Assembly (NCBI GenBank): GCA_028819675.1
Contig: JAPPKT010000094.1
Location: forward strand, 1-6,972
Reading direction: 5' to 3'
DNA from: Caldilineaceae bacterium
Lineage (GTDB): Bacteria > Chloroflexota > Anaerolineae > Caldilineales > Caldilineaceae
Length of the DNA: 6,972 bases
In this document: in pieces, positions 1 to 6,397 of the stretch
Position numbering within the stretch: position 1 is the stretch's first letter
Layout of the letters: every line of letters begins with the position of its first letter
The notes under the pieces: model-generated
What the model was told of the DNA's origin: nothing
Seen by the model: the letters and a program-made list of their open reading frames with translations, nothing else
Database searches by the model: none
Position numbers and translations under genes: made by a program

Positions 1-134
1 AGGGGTACGAAGCGGGACTGCTGCTGTTGAGCGCGGGCGACAAGATTTTGCGCTTCGTGCCGCCGTTGACGATCAGTAAAGAGGAGCTGGCCCAAGCCGT
101 GTCGAAGCTGGGCGGGATCCTGCAGGAGATGTAA
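1..134 (+). CDS. argD: Acetylornithine aminotransferase, C-terminal end (partial, 5' end outside window)
   Basis: Only the last 43 residues are visible, read from base 3 and ending at TAA 132-134. They contain GLLLLSAGDKILRFVPPLTI followed by SKEEL and a closing helix. This matches the end of class-III PLP aminotransferases of the acetylornithine/succinyldiaminopimelate type, where an 'LRF-x-PPLTIS' strand closes the small domain. The enzyme transfers an amino group from glutamate to N-acetylglutamate semialdehyde in cytoplasmic arginine synthesis. The PLP lysine and cofactor-binding residues lie upstream, so they cannot be checked. The neighbouring acetylglutamate-synthase-like gene and carA support the arginine assignment. 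Another class-III aminotransferase, such as an ornithine or 4-aminobutyrate enzyme, cannot be fully excluded from this fragment. Confidence 0.8.
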   Translation, partial: GYEAGLLLLSAGDKILRFVPPLTISKEELAQAVSKLGGILQEM

Positions 135-141
135 GTTGAGA

Positions 142-162
142 AGTCAGTAGTCAGTGGTCAGT
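142..162 (+). repeat. Three tandem heptamers (AGTCAGT, AGTCAGT, GGTCAGT)
   Basis: Directly after the argD stop, three heptamers follow head to tail: two identical AGTCAGT copies and one GGTCAGT. They fill part of the 73-bp gap before the next gene and carry stop codons in the frame of that gene, so they are not coded. Similar short heptamer arrays occur between genes in several bacterial groups. No role is evident. Confidence 0.6.
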
Positions 163-207
163 GAACTTCGCTAGTGGCGGCGTTCCTGGCCGCTGGCCAA
201 CGAGATT

Positions 208-858
208 ATGGACGAGATCCGGATTCAGCCGGCTGCTGAAGAAGATATCGTTGATATTGCCGCGTTGGTCAATGGTTTTGCGGCGGAGAACGTGATGCTG
301 CCGCGCACTGAGGAGAGTATTCTGCAGTCGCTGCCGGACTGGCTGGTGGCCATGGGAGACGGTACTCAGCTGGTGGGATGCGGTTCTCTGGTGGCCTTGA
401 CCGAGCAGCTGGTGGAGATACGCTCGCTGGCGGTGGCGCAGGCGGGGCAGGGCAAGGGGATTGGCCGGCGGATCGTGGAGGAGCTGGTACTGATGGCGAC
501 GGCCCGCGGGTATGCCCAGATCTGTGCTCTCACCCTGGAAGAAGGGTTCTTCGAAAAGCTTGGCTTTGAGGTTGTGGACCGCTGGAGCATCAGCCCCAAG
601 CTGTGGCAGGACTGTATCTACTGCCCCAAATTCCACCACTGTGATGAGGTGGCGGTGGCGCGCAGTCTGACCGACAGCCCTATCAGTCAAGCCCAGCCTG
701 CCCAGACTGCGGCTTCGCCACTGCTCAAGTGGCAGGGGTGGCAGCCGTTGAAGCTGGCGTACAGGCACTCAAACAGCGAAGTGGGAACGCAAAGAAGAAT
801 GAACCGCAGGCCGATCCAGTTGCAAGGGAAAACGCCGTCAGAGGAGGAAGCGCAGTGA
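208..858 (+). CDS. argA: GNAT N-acetyltransferase, probable short-form N-acetylglutamate synthase
   Basis: This is a 216-residue GNAT-fold protein, probably acetylating glutamate with acetyl-CoA as the first step of arginine synthesis. The acetyl-CoA loop reads QGKGIG (81-86), preceded by the VEIRSLAV strand. FFEKLGF (114-120) is the usual late GNAT strand/turn. A segment W133-x-DC-x2-CP-x4-CDE-x-A holds Cys136, Cys139 and Cys145; I recall this signature from stand-alone ArgA-type acetyltransferases. There is no amino-acid-kinase domain, unlike the long E. coli ArgA. ATG 208 is the only ATG start in frame after TAG 172-174, and its ribosome site is weak. Residues from about 156 on form a polar, low-complexity tail beyond the fold. 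The stop overlaps the carA GTG as GTGA, suggesting coupled translation. Being next to argD makes the arginine role likely, but the substrate is inferred. Confidence 0.78.
   Translation: MDEIRIQPAAEEDIVDIAALVNGFAAENVMLPRTEESILQSLPDWLVAMGDGTQLVGCGSLVALTEQLVEIRSLAVAQAGQGKGIGRRIVEELVLMATARGYAQICALTLEEGFFEKLGFEVVDRWSISPKLWQDCIYCPKFHHCDEVAVARSLTDSPISQAQPAQTAASPLLKWQGWQPLKLAYRHSNSEVGTQRRMNRRPIQLQGKTPSEEEAQ
843..850 (+). promoter_or_regulatory. Ribosome binding site deciding the carA start
   Basis: GGAGGAAG lies four bases before GTG 855, with its GGAGGA core six bases away. It is inside the end of the acetyltransferase gene. It favours the GTG over the in-frame ATG at 729, which would add 42 unconserved residues read from the other gene's coding sequence. 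Confidence 0.7.
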
Positions 859-2069
859 GGGCCTTGCTTGCCCTGGCCAATGGCCGGGTCTTCGAGGGTG
901 AAGGCTTCGGCGCCCGGACGACCGTGGTGGGGGAAGTTGTCTTCAATACCAGTCTGACAGGGTACCAGGAAGTGTTGACCGATCCCTCCTACCGCGGCCA
1001 AATGGTGTGCATGACGGTGCCCCATGTGGGCAACACGGGCGTGAACCGGGAGGACGTGGAGAGCGACCGGCCCCAGGTGACGGCGTTCATCGTGCGCGAG
1101 GTCAGCCCGGTTGTGTCGAACTGGCGCGCGAATGAGAACCTGGGGAGCTATCTCGAGCGGCATGGTATACCCGGCCTCAGCCAGGTGGATACGCGGGCGT
1201 TGACGCGGCTGCTGCGTGAGGAGGGGGTGCTGCACGGCGCGCTGTGTACTGACGGCAGCCGCACACAGGAGGAGCTGATCGAGCTCGCGCGCGGCTGGGA
1301 AGGGTTGGACGGCCGCGACCTGGTGCAGGAGGTGACGTGTGAGGAGCCGTTCTACTGGAGTGCCGAAACGGAGGGCGAATGGACGCCGGTGGCGTCGGGC
1401 GAAGTTGCGTCCGGACCGTGGCTGGGCGGCGTCAGACACGACTCTCCGCTGGTGGTCGCCTATGACTTTGGCATGAAGCACAACATATTACGCCGCCTGG
1501 CCAGCCACAATCTACGGGTGGCGGTTGTACCGGCGGATACGCCGGCGCAGGAGGTCTTGGACCTGGATCCAGACGGGATCTTTCTTAGCAACGGGCCGGG
1601 CGACCCGGCCGGTGTGCCGTATGCAGCGAGGGCGGTCGCGAGGTTATTGGAGAGCGAGCGGCCGATGTTCGGCATCTGTCTGGGGCACCAGATTATCGGA
1701 CTTGCGCTGGGGGCGGAGACGTTCAAGCTGAAGTTCGGCCATCATGGCGGCAACCAGCCGGTCAGCGACGTGGACAGCTCGAACATTCAGATCACGGCGC
1801 AGAACCACAATTACGCGGTCGACCAGGAGACGCTGCCCGCCAACGTGGAGATCACCCATCTCAATCTGAATGACGGCACGTTGGAGGGGATGCGGCTCAC
1901 CGACAGGCCCGTTTTCTGTGTGCAGTATCACCCGGAAGCCAGCCCCGGACCCCACGATGCGGATCTGCTCTTCGCCCGCTTTGCACAGACGGTGCACCAG
2001 TTCCACGCGGACAGGCGGAAGGCCGGCGTTCAAGAGGAGGCGGTTGGCGGTCTTGCGGCTGGCACCTGA
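855..2069 (+). CDS. carA: Carbamoyl-phosphate synthase small (glutaminase) subunit
   Basis: The 404-residue product hydrolyses glutamine and channels ammonia to the CarB synthetase subunit, giving carbamoyl phosphate for arginine and pyrimidines. The N-terminal CarA-specific domain begins at the start ([13 protein letters not shown]) and carries [17 protein letters not shown] (30-46). The class-I glutamine amidotransferase domain follows from about 195: SNGPGDP (245-251), nucleophile Cys275 in [24 protein letters not shown], and His359/Glu361 in [12 protein letters not shown]. The Cys-His-Glu triad is therefore intact. GTG 855 is preferred because of its ribosome site and because homology starts there; an in-frame ATG at 729 gives a spurious extension. 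The C-terminus runs about 20-30 residues beyond the usual end. No carB follows: the next gene is convergent, starting 20 bp after the stop, with no terminator hairpin seen between them. Confidence 0.95.
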   Translation: MRALLALANGRVFEGEGFGARTTVVGEVVFNTSLTGYQEVLTDPSYRGQMVCMTVPHVGNTGVNREDVESDRPQVTAFIVREVSPVVSNWRANENLGSYLERHGIPGLSQVDTRALTRLLREEGVLHGALCTDGSRTQEELIELARGWEGLDGRDLVQEVTCEEPFYWSAETEGEWTPVASGEVASGPWLGGVRHDSPLVVAYDFGMKHNILRRLASHNLRVAVVPADTPAQEVLDLDPDGIFLSNGPGDPAGVPYAARAVARLLESERPMFGICLGHQIIGLALGAETFKLKFGHHGGNQPVSDVDSSNIQITAQNHNYAVDQETLPANVEITHLNLNDGTLEGMRLTDRPVFCVQYHPEASPGPHDADLLFARFAQTVHQFHADRRKAGVQEEAVGGLAAGT

Positions 2070-2089
2070 AGACTGTAAAAGGACGGCAT

Positions 2090-2695
2090 TTACTCGTCAT
2101 CTGACTCGTCGCGCTGACTCAGGGTGCCCGATTCGGTGAGGTGAGTCAGCAGTTTCTCGCGGCTTTCTTTACTCCGTTCCTCGGGCGACATGCTTTCCCA
2201 TTTCTCCCTTTTCTTTTGTCGTCTCTCTTTCTCCTCAGGATCAATGCTCAAGACATCGCTAATCCCCTTTCCCTGTACGACCTCCATATCGGCGGGAATG
2301 TCCAGGCCGACGGCCTCCATCACTTCGGGGGCAGTGAAAACGGGGGTTTGTGACCGCAGGGCGAGTGCGATGGCGTCGCTGGGCCGGGCATCGACTGTGA
2401 AGCTGTCTGCGCCGTGCTGTGCGTGTACGGTGGCGTAGAAGACCTCTTTCTCCAGCGCGGATACCGTCACCGATTTAATCTGCACGCCAGCCTTGTCCAG
2501 CATGTCGGCCATGAAGGTGAAGGTCATCGGCCGGTGAAGCTTCGTCCCTCGCAGGCTGAGGGCGATATCATCCGCCTCGTATGGTCCAATCCAGATTGCC
2601 AGCAGGCGACGCAGGCTTTCGTCGGTAAGGACCAGTATTCTGTGATCTTTCTCCGGTTCTGGCACTACGATGTCGAGTACGGTGACGGGGATCAT
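2090..2695 (-). CDS. Possible separate BFN-domain protein from an internal start
   Basis: This is an alternative product nested in the same frame as the sigma-BFN gene. ATG at 2695 (read leftward) opens MIPVTVLDIV, which is where stand-alone BFN/DUF151 proteins normally begin. It is preceded by AGGAG with a seven-base spacer. The product would be 201 residues: the complete BFN domain plus the charged tail, without the sigma regions. The sequence shows only the site and its position. That it is used is an inference, and AGGAG could occur by chance. Confidence 0.35.
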   Translation of the reverse strand: MIPVTVLDIVVPEPEKDHRILVLTDESLRRLLAIWIGPYEADDIALSLRGTKLHRPMTFTFMADMLDKAGVQIKSVTVSALEKEVFYATVHAQHGADSFTVDARPSDAIALALRSQTPVFTAPEVMEAVGLDIPADMEVVQGKGISDVLSIDPEEKERRQKKREKWESMSPEERSKESREKLLTHLTESGTLSQRDESDDE

Positions 2696-3301
2696 CTGTT
2701 TGCTCCTGGTCTGTTGGGCAGTGGTTGGTCTCGGTTGCCATTCGGTGAAAGTGGACCGCAGCTGGTCGCGCAGCTTGCGGCGGGACTTATGCAGACGGCC
2801 TTTGACGGCGGGCACGCTGATCTGCAGGAGAGCGGCGATCTCGCGCACGCTCAACTGCTCGAAGTAGTAGCGAAGGACGGCATCTTGGTTGGGCGGTGAC
2901 AGTTGTGCGATGGCCGCCAGGATCAGGCGGTGCGTCTCTTTGGCCTCTGCAGCCTGGTGCGGTTGTGGGGCGCTGTCGGGAAAGGGTAGCGAATCGAAGC
3001 TGCGACCGCCGCTGAGCAGCTCGAGCGATAGTGTTTCGACGCGCGGTCTGCGCAGGTGGCTTTTGCACAGATTGACGACGATGCCGCACAGCCAGGCGCG
3101 AAAGCTGTCCGGTTTGCGCAGGCGATCGAGCGAGAGATAGGCATGCAGGACGGCTTCCTGGGTCAACTCCAGGCCCCGTTCGCGGTCACCGACGATGCGA
3201 ATCGCCAGTGAGAGCGCGATAGGCTGATGGCGCAGTATCAGTTGATCAAATGCCTGGCGCTCACCCTGTTGGGCGCGGCGTACAAGCTCGCGGTCAGTCA
3301 T
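2090..3301 (-). CDS. ECF-type sigma factor fused to a bifunctional nuclease (BFN/DUF151) domain
   Basis: This 403-residue polypeptide has two recognisable halves. Residues about 19-85 are sigma region 2, with a WLCGIVVNLCKSHLRR helix. Residues 134-181 are sigma region 4, with a LSVREIAALLQISVPAVKGR helix-turn-helix, so this half should direct RNA polymerase to specific promoters. After a polar linker (182-202), residues 203-340 form a BFN/DUF151 domain with LLAIWIGPYEADDIAL and the hallmark DARPSDAIALALR (304-316). A charged, probably helical tail follows (355-403). BFN proteins have been assigned DNase/RNase activity, but what the domain does here is unknown. ATG 3301 starts the usual ECF N-terminus (TDRELVRRAQQGE). 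However, TTG 3340 has a better ribosome site (AGGTGG, seven bases away) and would add 13 residues. No anti-sigma gene is adjacent. Confidence 0.9.
   Translation of the reverse strand: MTDRELVRRAQQGERQAFDQLILRHQPIALSLAIRIVGDRERGLELTQEAVLHAYLSLDRLRKPDSFRAWLCGIVVNLCKSHLRRPRVETLSLELLSGGRSFDSLPFPDSAPQPHQAAEAKETHRLILAAIAQLSPPNQDAVLRYYFEQLSVREIAALLQISVPAVKGRLHKSRRKLRDQLRSTFTEWQPRPTTAQQTRSKQMIPVTVLDIVVPEPEKDHRILVLTDESLRRLLAIWIGPYEADDIALSLRGTKLHRPMTFTFMADMLDKAGVQIKSVTVSALEKEVFYATVHAQHGADSFTVDARPSDAIALALRSQTPVFTAPEVMEAVGLDIPADMEVVQGKGISDVLSIDPEEKERRQKKREKWESMSPEERSKESREKLLTHLTESGTLSQRDESDDE
2703..2707 (-). promoter_or_regulatory. Internal Shine-Dalgarno-like AGGAG before the BFN domain
   Basis: The sense strand reads AGGAG, then CAAACAG, then ATG. 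The spacer is ideal and the site falls at the junction between the sigma linker and the nuclease domain. It may be a relic of two genes that were once separate, or a working internal start. Confidence 0.4.
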
Positions 3302-3347
3302 CAGTACCGCCGACAGTTCTGCGTTTCGACCCTTCCGCAACTGTATT

Positions 3348-3353
3348 CCACCT
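3348..3353 (-). promoter_or_regulatory. Ribosome binding site for a possible TTG start of the sigma-BFN gene
   Basis: AGGTGG on the minus strand ends seven bases before TTG 3340. ATG 3301 has only a weak GGCGG-like match. The evidence on the start is therefore split: ribosome-site strength favours TTG 3340, while family N-terminus and codon favour ATG 3301. Confidence 0.4.
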
Positions 3354-3361
3354 GTAGTTTA

Positions 3362-3390
3362 GTGGTATAATTCTACCAGACGGTTACCAC
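3362..3390. repeat. Inverted repeat GTGGTA...TACCAC overlapping the promoter
   Basis: GTGGTA (3362-3367) and TACCAC (3385-3390) are exact reverse complements. Between them lies a further TACC (3374-3377), and GGTTACC (3382-3388) overlaps the right arm. The left arm covers the extended -10, a position suited to an operator controlling one or both divergent genes. The role is inferred and no known regulator is matched. Confidence 0.35.
3363..3371 (+). promoter_or_regulatory. Extended -10 promoter for the lipoprotein gene
   Basis: TGGTATAAT is a perfect TATAAT with the TGn extension, which can work without a good -35; none is visible at 16-18 bp. Initiation would fall near 3378, giving a leader of about 185 bases before ATG 3564. 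The minus strand has only a weak TAGAAT at 3370-3375 for the divergent sigma gene. Confidence 0.5.
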
Positions 3391-3548
3391 GCACTAATTT
3401 AACGAAACAGTTACGCAATGAACGGCGTATGCGGGAACACACTCCGGCCTGCGCTCGTTTCTTCTTCAGATCATATTCTTCTCAGTTTCGTCTGCTGCCC
3501 GCCTCGGCGCTGAAATTACAGTTCGGAAACGCATCAAACAGCTCGCCC

Positions 3549-3553
3549 AGGAG
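3549..3553 (+). promoter_or_regulatory. Ribosome binding site deciding the lipoprotein start
   Basis: AGGAG lies ten bases before ATG 3564. An in-frame ATG at 3429 has no such site and would put 45 extra polar residues ahead of the signal peptide. Confidence 0.5.
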
Positions 3554-3563
3554 TGAAGCCCGG

Positions 3564-5249
3564 ATGAAGACCGAATATCTCGCCTCAGGAACTGCACGCC
3601 GGCTTGTCGTCCAACACTTTCCCCCAATTCGGCTCGGCCTTCCGGCCCTGATAGGGCTGGTGTTCAGTGCTTGTACCCCGACGGGGTACACTCCGCCGGT
3701 AGGCGTACCGACGCAAGCGGTTGCCGAGGTAGCGAGCGGTGAACCGGCTATTTCGATTGCACCAACCTCGGGTTCTGCCGGCGTTTATGTGCAGGTTACG
3801 GGCGAAAACTGGCCAGAGGGCAGCCTGGTATTGATCGCGCTGCGAGATGAGCGCGGTCGCAGCGGTATTCTGGCTGCGAGCACGGCGGACACGGCGGGCA
3901 CGATCAGCACGGGTTTTCTTTACCCGATCAGCCCGCGCTGGCTGGCAGCGGGCACGCATATCGTGCTTGCATACACGTCGGATGGCCGGCACGAGGCAAC
4001 CGCGCTCTTCCAGACCGGCGAGGACGTCGAGGTGACCGCTACGGTTGCTACGGACACAACGGCGGCGCAGCAGGCGGACACTGCGACGCCTACGTCAACG
4101 GCGACACTGACGGCGATACCAACGTCTACCCCGTCGGCGACAGCGACGATGACGGCTGTGCCCACGCCGACGCCGCTCATCATCACCGACTGGCGGGGCG
4201 ATTACTGGAATAATCCAAACCAGTCGGGACCGGCGCTTTTCACACGCAACGATCTGGTGATCTTCTTCGATTGGGGCGAGGGAGCGGCGGACAACAGATT
4301 GGGCGTGGACCATTTCAGCGCTCGATGGACGCGGACGCTCAACTTCGATGCGGGGATCTATCGCTTTAACATCGAGGTCGACGACGGCTTCCGACTTTAC
4401 ATCGACAACGCTCTCGTGTTGGATGAGTGGGAAGAGGGCGCCGCGCGTATCTACACGGTTGACGTGCCCCTCAGTACAGGTTTTCACACCATCCAGGTGG
4501 ACTACTTCGAGCGCACGGGCGTGGCGCTGATGCGGTTCTGGTGGGAGCGCAACGAATCGTTCAGCGGCTGGAAGGGTGAGTACTTCGGCAACCGAGAGCT
4601 TCAGGGGAATCCTGTGCTGGTGCGGGACGAGCCGCAGATTGATTTCAACTGGGGCGAAGGCAGACCTGCGGCCAACCTGCCGGCAGACCATTTTTCGGCC
4701 CGCTGGCAGCGGCGCGTCTCCTTTGAACCCGGCACCTATCGCTTCTTCCTGCGGATAGATGACGGCGCCCGCGTCTACCTGGACAGTCAACTGATTCTGG
4801 ATGCATGGGAGGATGGCGCAGACCGTACAATCAATGTGGATGTGACGCTGCCGGCCGGTGAACGCGCCCTGCAGGTCGAATTCTTTGAGAGTTCGGGCGT
4901 GGCGCGCGTCGGCTTCTGGTGGCAGCTGGCGCCAACACCTACGGCGACACCGACGCCGACTGTAGAGCTGGCACCGACGGCCACTGAGACGCCGGTGCCA
5001 ACCAATACGCCGGAAACGGCGCCTGCTGAGACGCCGACGCCGGAACTGGCGCCCACGGAGACGCCGACACCGACGGAGACGCCGGAACTGGCTCCCACTG
5101 AGACGCCGACGCCGACCGAGACGCCGGTTCCGGTTCCTACTGAGACACCGACTGAGACGTCGACGCCTACCGAGACGCCGGAGCCGGCTCCCACTGCGAC
5201 GCCAACCGAGACGCCGGATCCGAATAACCCCCCGCCACCAGACAATTAG
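3564..5249 (+). CDS. Secreted lipoprotein with IPT/TIG-like domain, two PA14 domains and Thr/Pro/Glu tail
   Basis: The 561-residue product is predicted to be exported and lipid-anchored. A basic start and hydrophobic LGLPALIGLVFSA end at a lipobox-like VFSAC, placing the lipidated cysteine at 37. Residues 63-150 resemble an IPT/TIG immunoglobulin-like fold (PTSGSAGVYVQVTGENW). A Thr/Ala/Pro linker (155-205) leads to two PA14 domains (about 210-327 and 335-454). Both contain DHFSARW, a D-DG-x-R-x-Y-x-D core and a closing FWW. PA14 domains commonly bind glycans or occur in surface enzymes and adhesins, but no catalytic domain is present here. Residues 455-561 are a Pro/Thr/Glu-rich tail with no sortase motif. 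A surface carbohydrate-binding or adhesive role is plausible. ATG 3564 is chosen for its ribosome site and signal-peptide position. The downstream isomerase gene starts 29 bp after the stop. Confidence 0.85.
   Translation: MKTEYLASGTARRLVVQHFPPIRLGLPALIGLVFSACTPTGYTPPVGVPTQAVAEVASGEPAISIAPTSGSAGVYVQVTGENWPEGSLVLIALRDERGRSGILAASTADTAGTISTGFLYPISPRWLAAGTHIVLAYTSDGRHEATALFQTGEDVEVTATVATDTTAAQQADTATPTSTATLTAIPTSTPSATATMTAVPTPTPLIITDWRGDYWNNPNQSGPALFTRNDLVIFFDWGEGAADNRLGVDHFSARWTRTLNFDAGIYRFNIEVDDGFRLYIDNALVLDEWEEGAARIYTVDVPLSTGFHTIQVDYFERTGVALMRFWWERNESFSGWKGEYFGNRELQGNPVLVRDEPQIDFNWGEGRPAANLPADHFSARWQRRVSFEPGTYRFFLRIDDGARVYLDSQLILDAWEDGADRTINVDVTLPAGERALQVEFFESSGVARVGFWWQLAPTPTATPTPTVELAPTATETPVPTNTPETAPAETPTPELAPTETPTPTETPELAPTETPTPTETPVPVPTETPTETSTPTETPEPAPTATPTETPDPNNPPPPDN
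5043..5126 (+). repeat. Two 42-bp tandem repeats in the lipoprotein tail
   Basis: Copies at 5043-5084 and 5085-5126 each encode ELAPTETPTPTETP. They differ at four bases, all third codon positions, so the peptide is identical. They sit in a longer degenerate Thr/Pro/Glu-coding stretch (about 4930-5220). Confidence 0.8.
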
Positions 5250-5262
5250 TCTAGAAAGAAAC

Positions 5263-5270
5263 GGAGGAGG
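5263..5270 (+). promoter_or_regulatory. Ribosome binding site of the isomerase gene
   Basis: GGAGGAGG lies eight bases before ATG 5279. It is one of the strongest ribosome sites in the window and fixes the start. Confidence 0.7.
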
Positions 5271-5278
5271 GCCGCGCC

Positions 5279-6169
5279 ATGGCACACAAGTACTCGGTTA
5301 TCCTGGTTACGCTGGCTAGCGACGGCGGTAACGTCTGGGAGAGGCCGCGAGAGGTGCTGGAGACGGTGGCCGAGGCCGGCTACGACGGCGTGGATCTGGA
5401 TGCGGAGCCGGACCGGATAGACCCGGAGCGGTTTGAAGAGGTGGCGTCGATGGCGGCGTCGATGGGTCTGAAGATACCGGCGCTCATCTGCGCCTGGGGC
5501 GGCTGGCACGCCGGGGAGGTCCGCGATCTTGCGTCCAGTGATGAGTCGGTGCGCAGCTATGCGGTAAGCTATACCAAGAAGTGCGTTGATCTGGCCGCCA
5601 GTCTCGACGAGCCGCCGCTGATCGAGATTGCCGCTGTCCCGCCCCAGAGCGAATACCCCGTCACGAGCGTGCCGCGACCGGTCCTGCGGCGCAACTTTGT
5701 AAAATCGACGCGTGAAATCGGCGCCTATGCGGCGCCGCGCGGTGTCCGAGTGGCGATTGAGCCGATCAACCGCTTTGAGGGTTATGCCGGTTTCCTCAAC
5801 AGCATTGTGGAGGCGAAGAGCGTCGCCGACGAGGTCGGGGCGGACAATGTAGGCGTGCTAGCCGATTTTTTTCACGTCAACATCGAGGATGGGGCCCTGA
5901 CCGATACGTTGCGGCTGGCCGGGGAGAGCCTCATGGGTATTCATTTGGCGGACAACAACCGGCAGGCTCCCGGGACCGGGCATATTGATTTTCTGCAGGT
6001 GGTCCGGACTCTGAATTCGATGGGATACAGCGGCTATCTGTCGCTGGATGCGGTGCCGGCCAGGCCGGACTGGAAGACTCTGGTGAAGAGCTCGATCCAC
6101 TTTATGAAGCAGATGGAGGAGACGGCCGCGCTGCAGGATCGCATTGCTGGCGCAGAGCGCGGGGGATAG
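5279..6169 (+). CDS. Sugar phosphate isomerase/epimerase, D-tagatose 3-epimerase-like TIM barrel
   Basis: The 296-residue protein belongs to the xylose-isomerase-like/AP-endonuclease-2 TIM-barrel superfamily. Residues align by spacing with those recalled for Pseudomonas cichorii D-tagatose 3-epimerase: Glu161 (IEPINRFEGY; ligand Glu152), Glu167 (Glu158), Asp196 and His199 (LADFFH; Asp185, His188), His222 and Arg228 (GIHLADNNR; His211, Arg217). The fourth metal ligand, Glu246, corresponds to Asp257 in GYLSLDAVP. A divalent-metal C3-epimerase or ketose/aldose isomerase acting in the cytoplasm is likely; the substrate cannot be told. It has a strong ribosome site and lies 29 bp after the lipoprotein gene, suggesting cotranscription. 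An intrinsic terminator follows 39 bp after the stop. Related barrels also act as inosose dehydratases or hydroxypyruvate isomerases, so the specific name is uncertain. Confidence 0.88.
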   Translation: MAHKYSVILVTLASDGGNVWERPREVLETVAEAGYDGVDLDAEPDRIDPERFEEVASMAASMGLKIPALICAWGGWHAGEVRDLASSDESVRSYAVSYTKKCVDLAASLDEPPLIEIAAVPPQSEYPVTSVPRPVLRRNFVKSTREIGAYAAPRGVRVAIEPINRFEGYAGFLNSIVEAKSVADEVGADNVGVLADFFHVNIEDGALTDTLRLAGESLMGIHLADNNRQAPGTGHIDFLQVVRTLNSMGYSGYLSLDAVPARPDWKTLVKSSIHFMKQMEETAALQDRIAGAERGG

Positions 6170-6208
6170 CAGTACAGACTGAGAAGAGAAGACACAACGG
6201 CTTTCATT

Positions 6209-6246
6209 CCCGGCTGACGTGACTCACGTCAGCCGGGTCTTTTTTT
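6209..6246 (+). terminator. Strong intrinsic terminator after the isomerase gene
   Basis: A perfect 13-bp stem is formed by CCCGGCTGACGTG and CACGTCAGCCGGG around a three-base ACT loop. It is followed by TCT and an unbroken T run to 6246. It closes the lipoprotein-isomerase transcript. Confidence 0.93.
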
Positions 6247-6397
6247 GCAATCTCGTAATACCTCCGCCTACAGGCCGACAACGTTGATCTCTGCCGCCAC
6301 GACGATACGCTTCTGTTGATAGACTCCCCAGCCTTGTCGACGCGGGCGTCAACCCTTTGCACGGCTCAACTAAGATAGATGTGCTCACAAGCACGGC

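Noticed and set aside
151..768. Minus-strand open frame of 205 codons opposite the acetyltransferase
   Set aside because: The product has no motif, and the + strand has GNAT signatures across the same bases.
729..854. N-terminal extension of carA from ATG 729
   Set aside because: It lies inside the acetyltransferase gene in another frame. CarA homology and a good ribosome site begin at GTG 855.
687..1481. Minus-strand open frame of 264 codons opposite carA
   Set aside because: carA is unmistakable on the other strand, and the antisense product shows no recognisable motif.
3352..3400. tRNA-like 5' half (TAGTTTAGTGGTATAATTC resembles a tRNA-Gly D arm)
   Set aside because: The following bases do not form an anticodon stem, no GTTCRA T-loop follows and there is no acceptor pairing. 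The match is explained by an extended -10 promoter.
3429..3563. N-terminal extension of the lipoprotein from ATG 3429
   Set aside because: It would bury the signal peptide 45 residues in and has no ribosome site; ATG 3564 has AGGAG upstream.
4095..5285. Long minus-strand open frame (396 codons)
   Set aside because: It is an Arg-rich shadow of the lipoprotein gene, created by its Thr/Pro/Glu repeats. It has no domain, and the + strand frame has a lipobox and PA14 motifs.
5867..5881. Second parS-like site (TTTTTCACGTCAACA)
   Set aside because: It shares only the TTTCACGT half with the consensus, is not palindromic and lies in conserved coding sequence (ADFFHVN).
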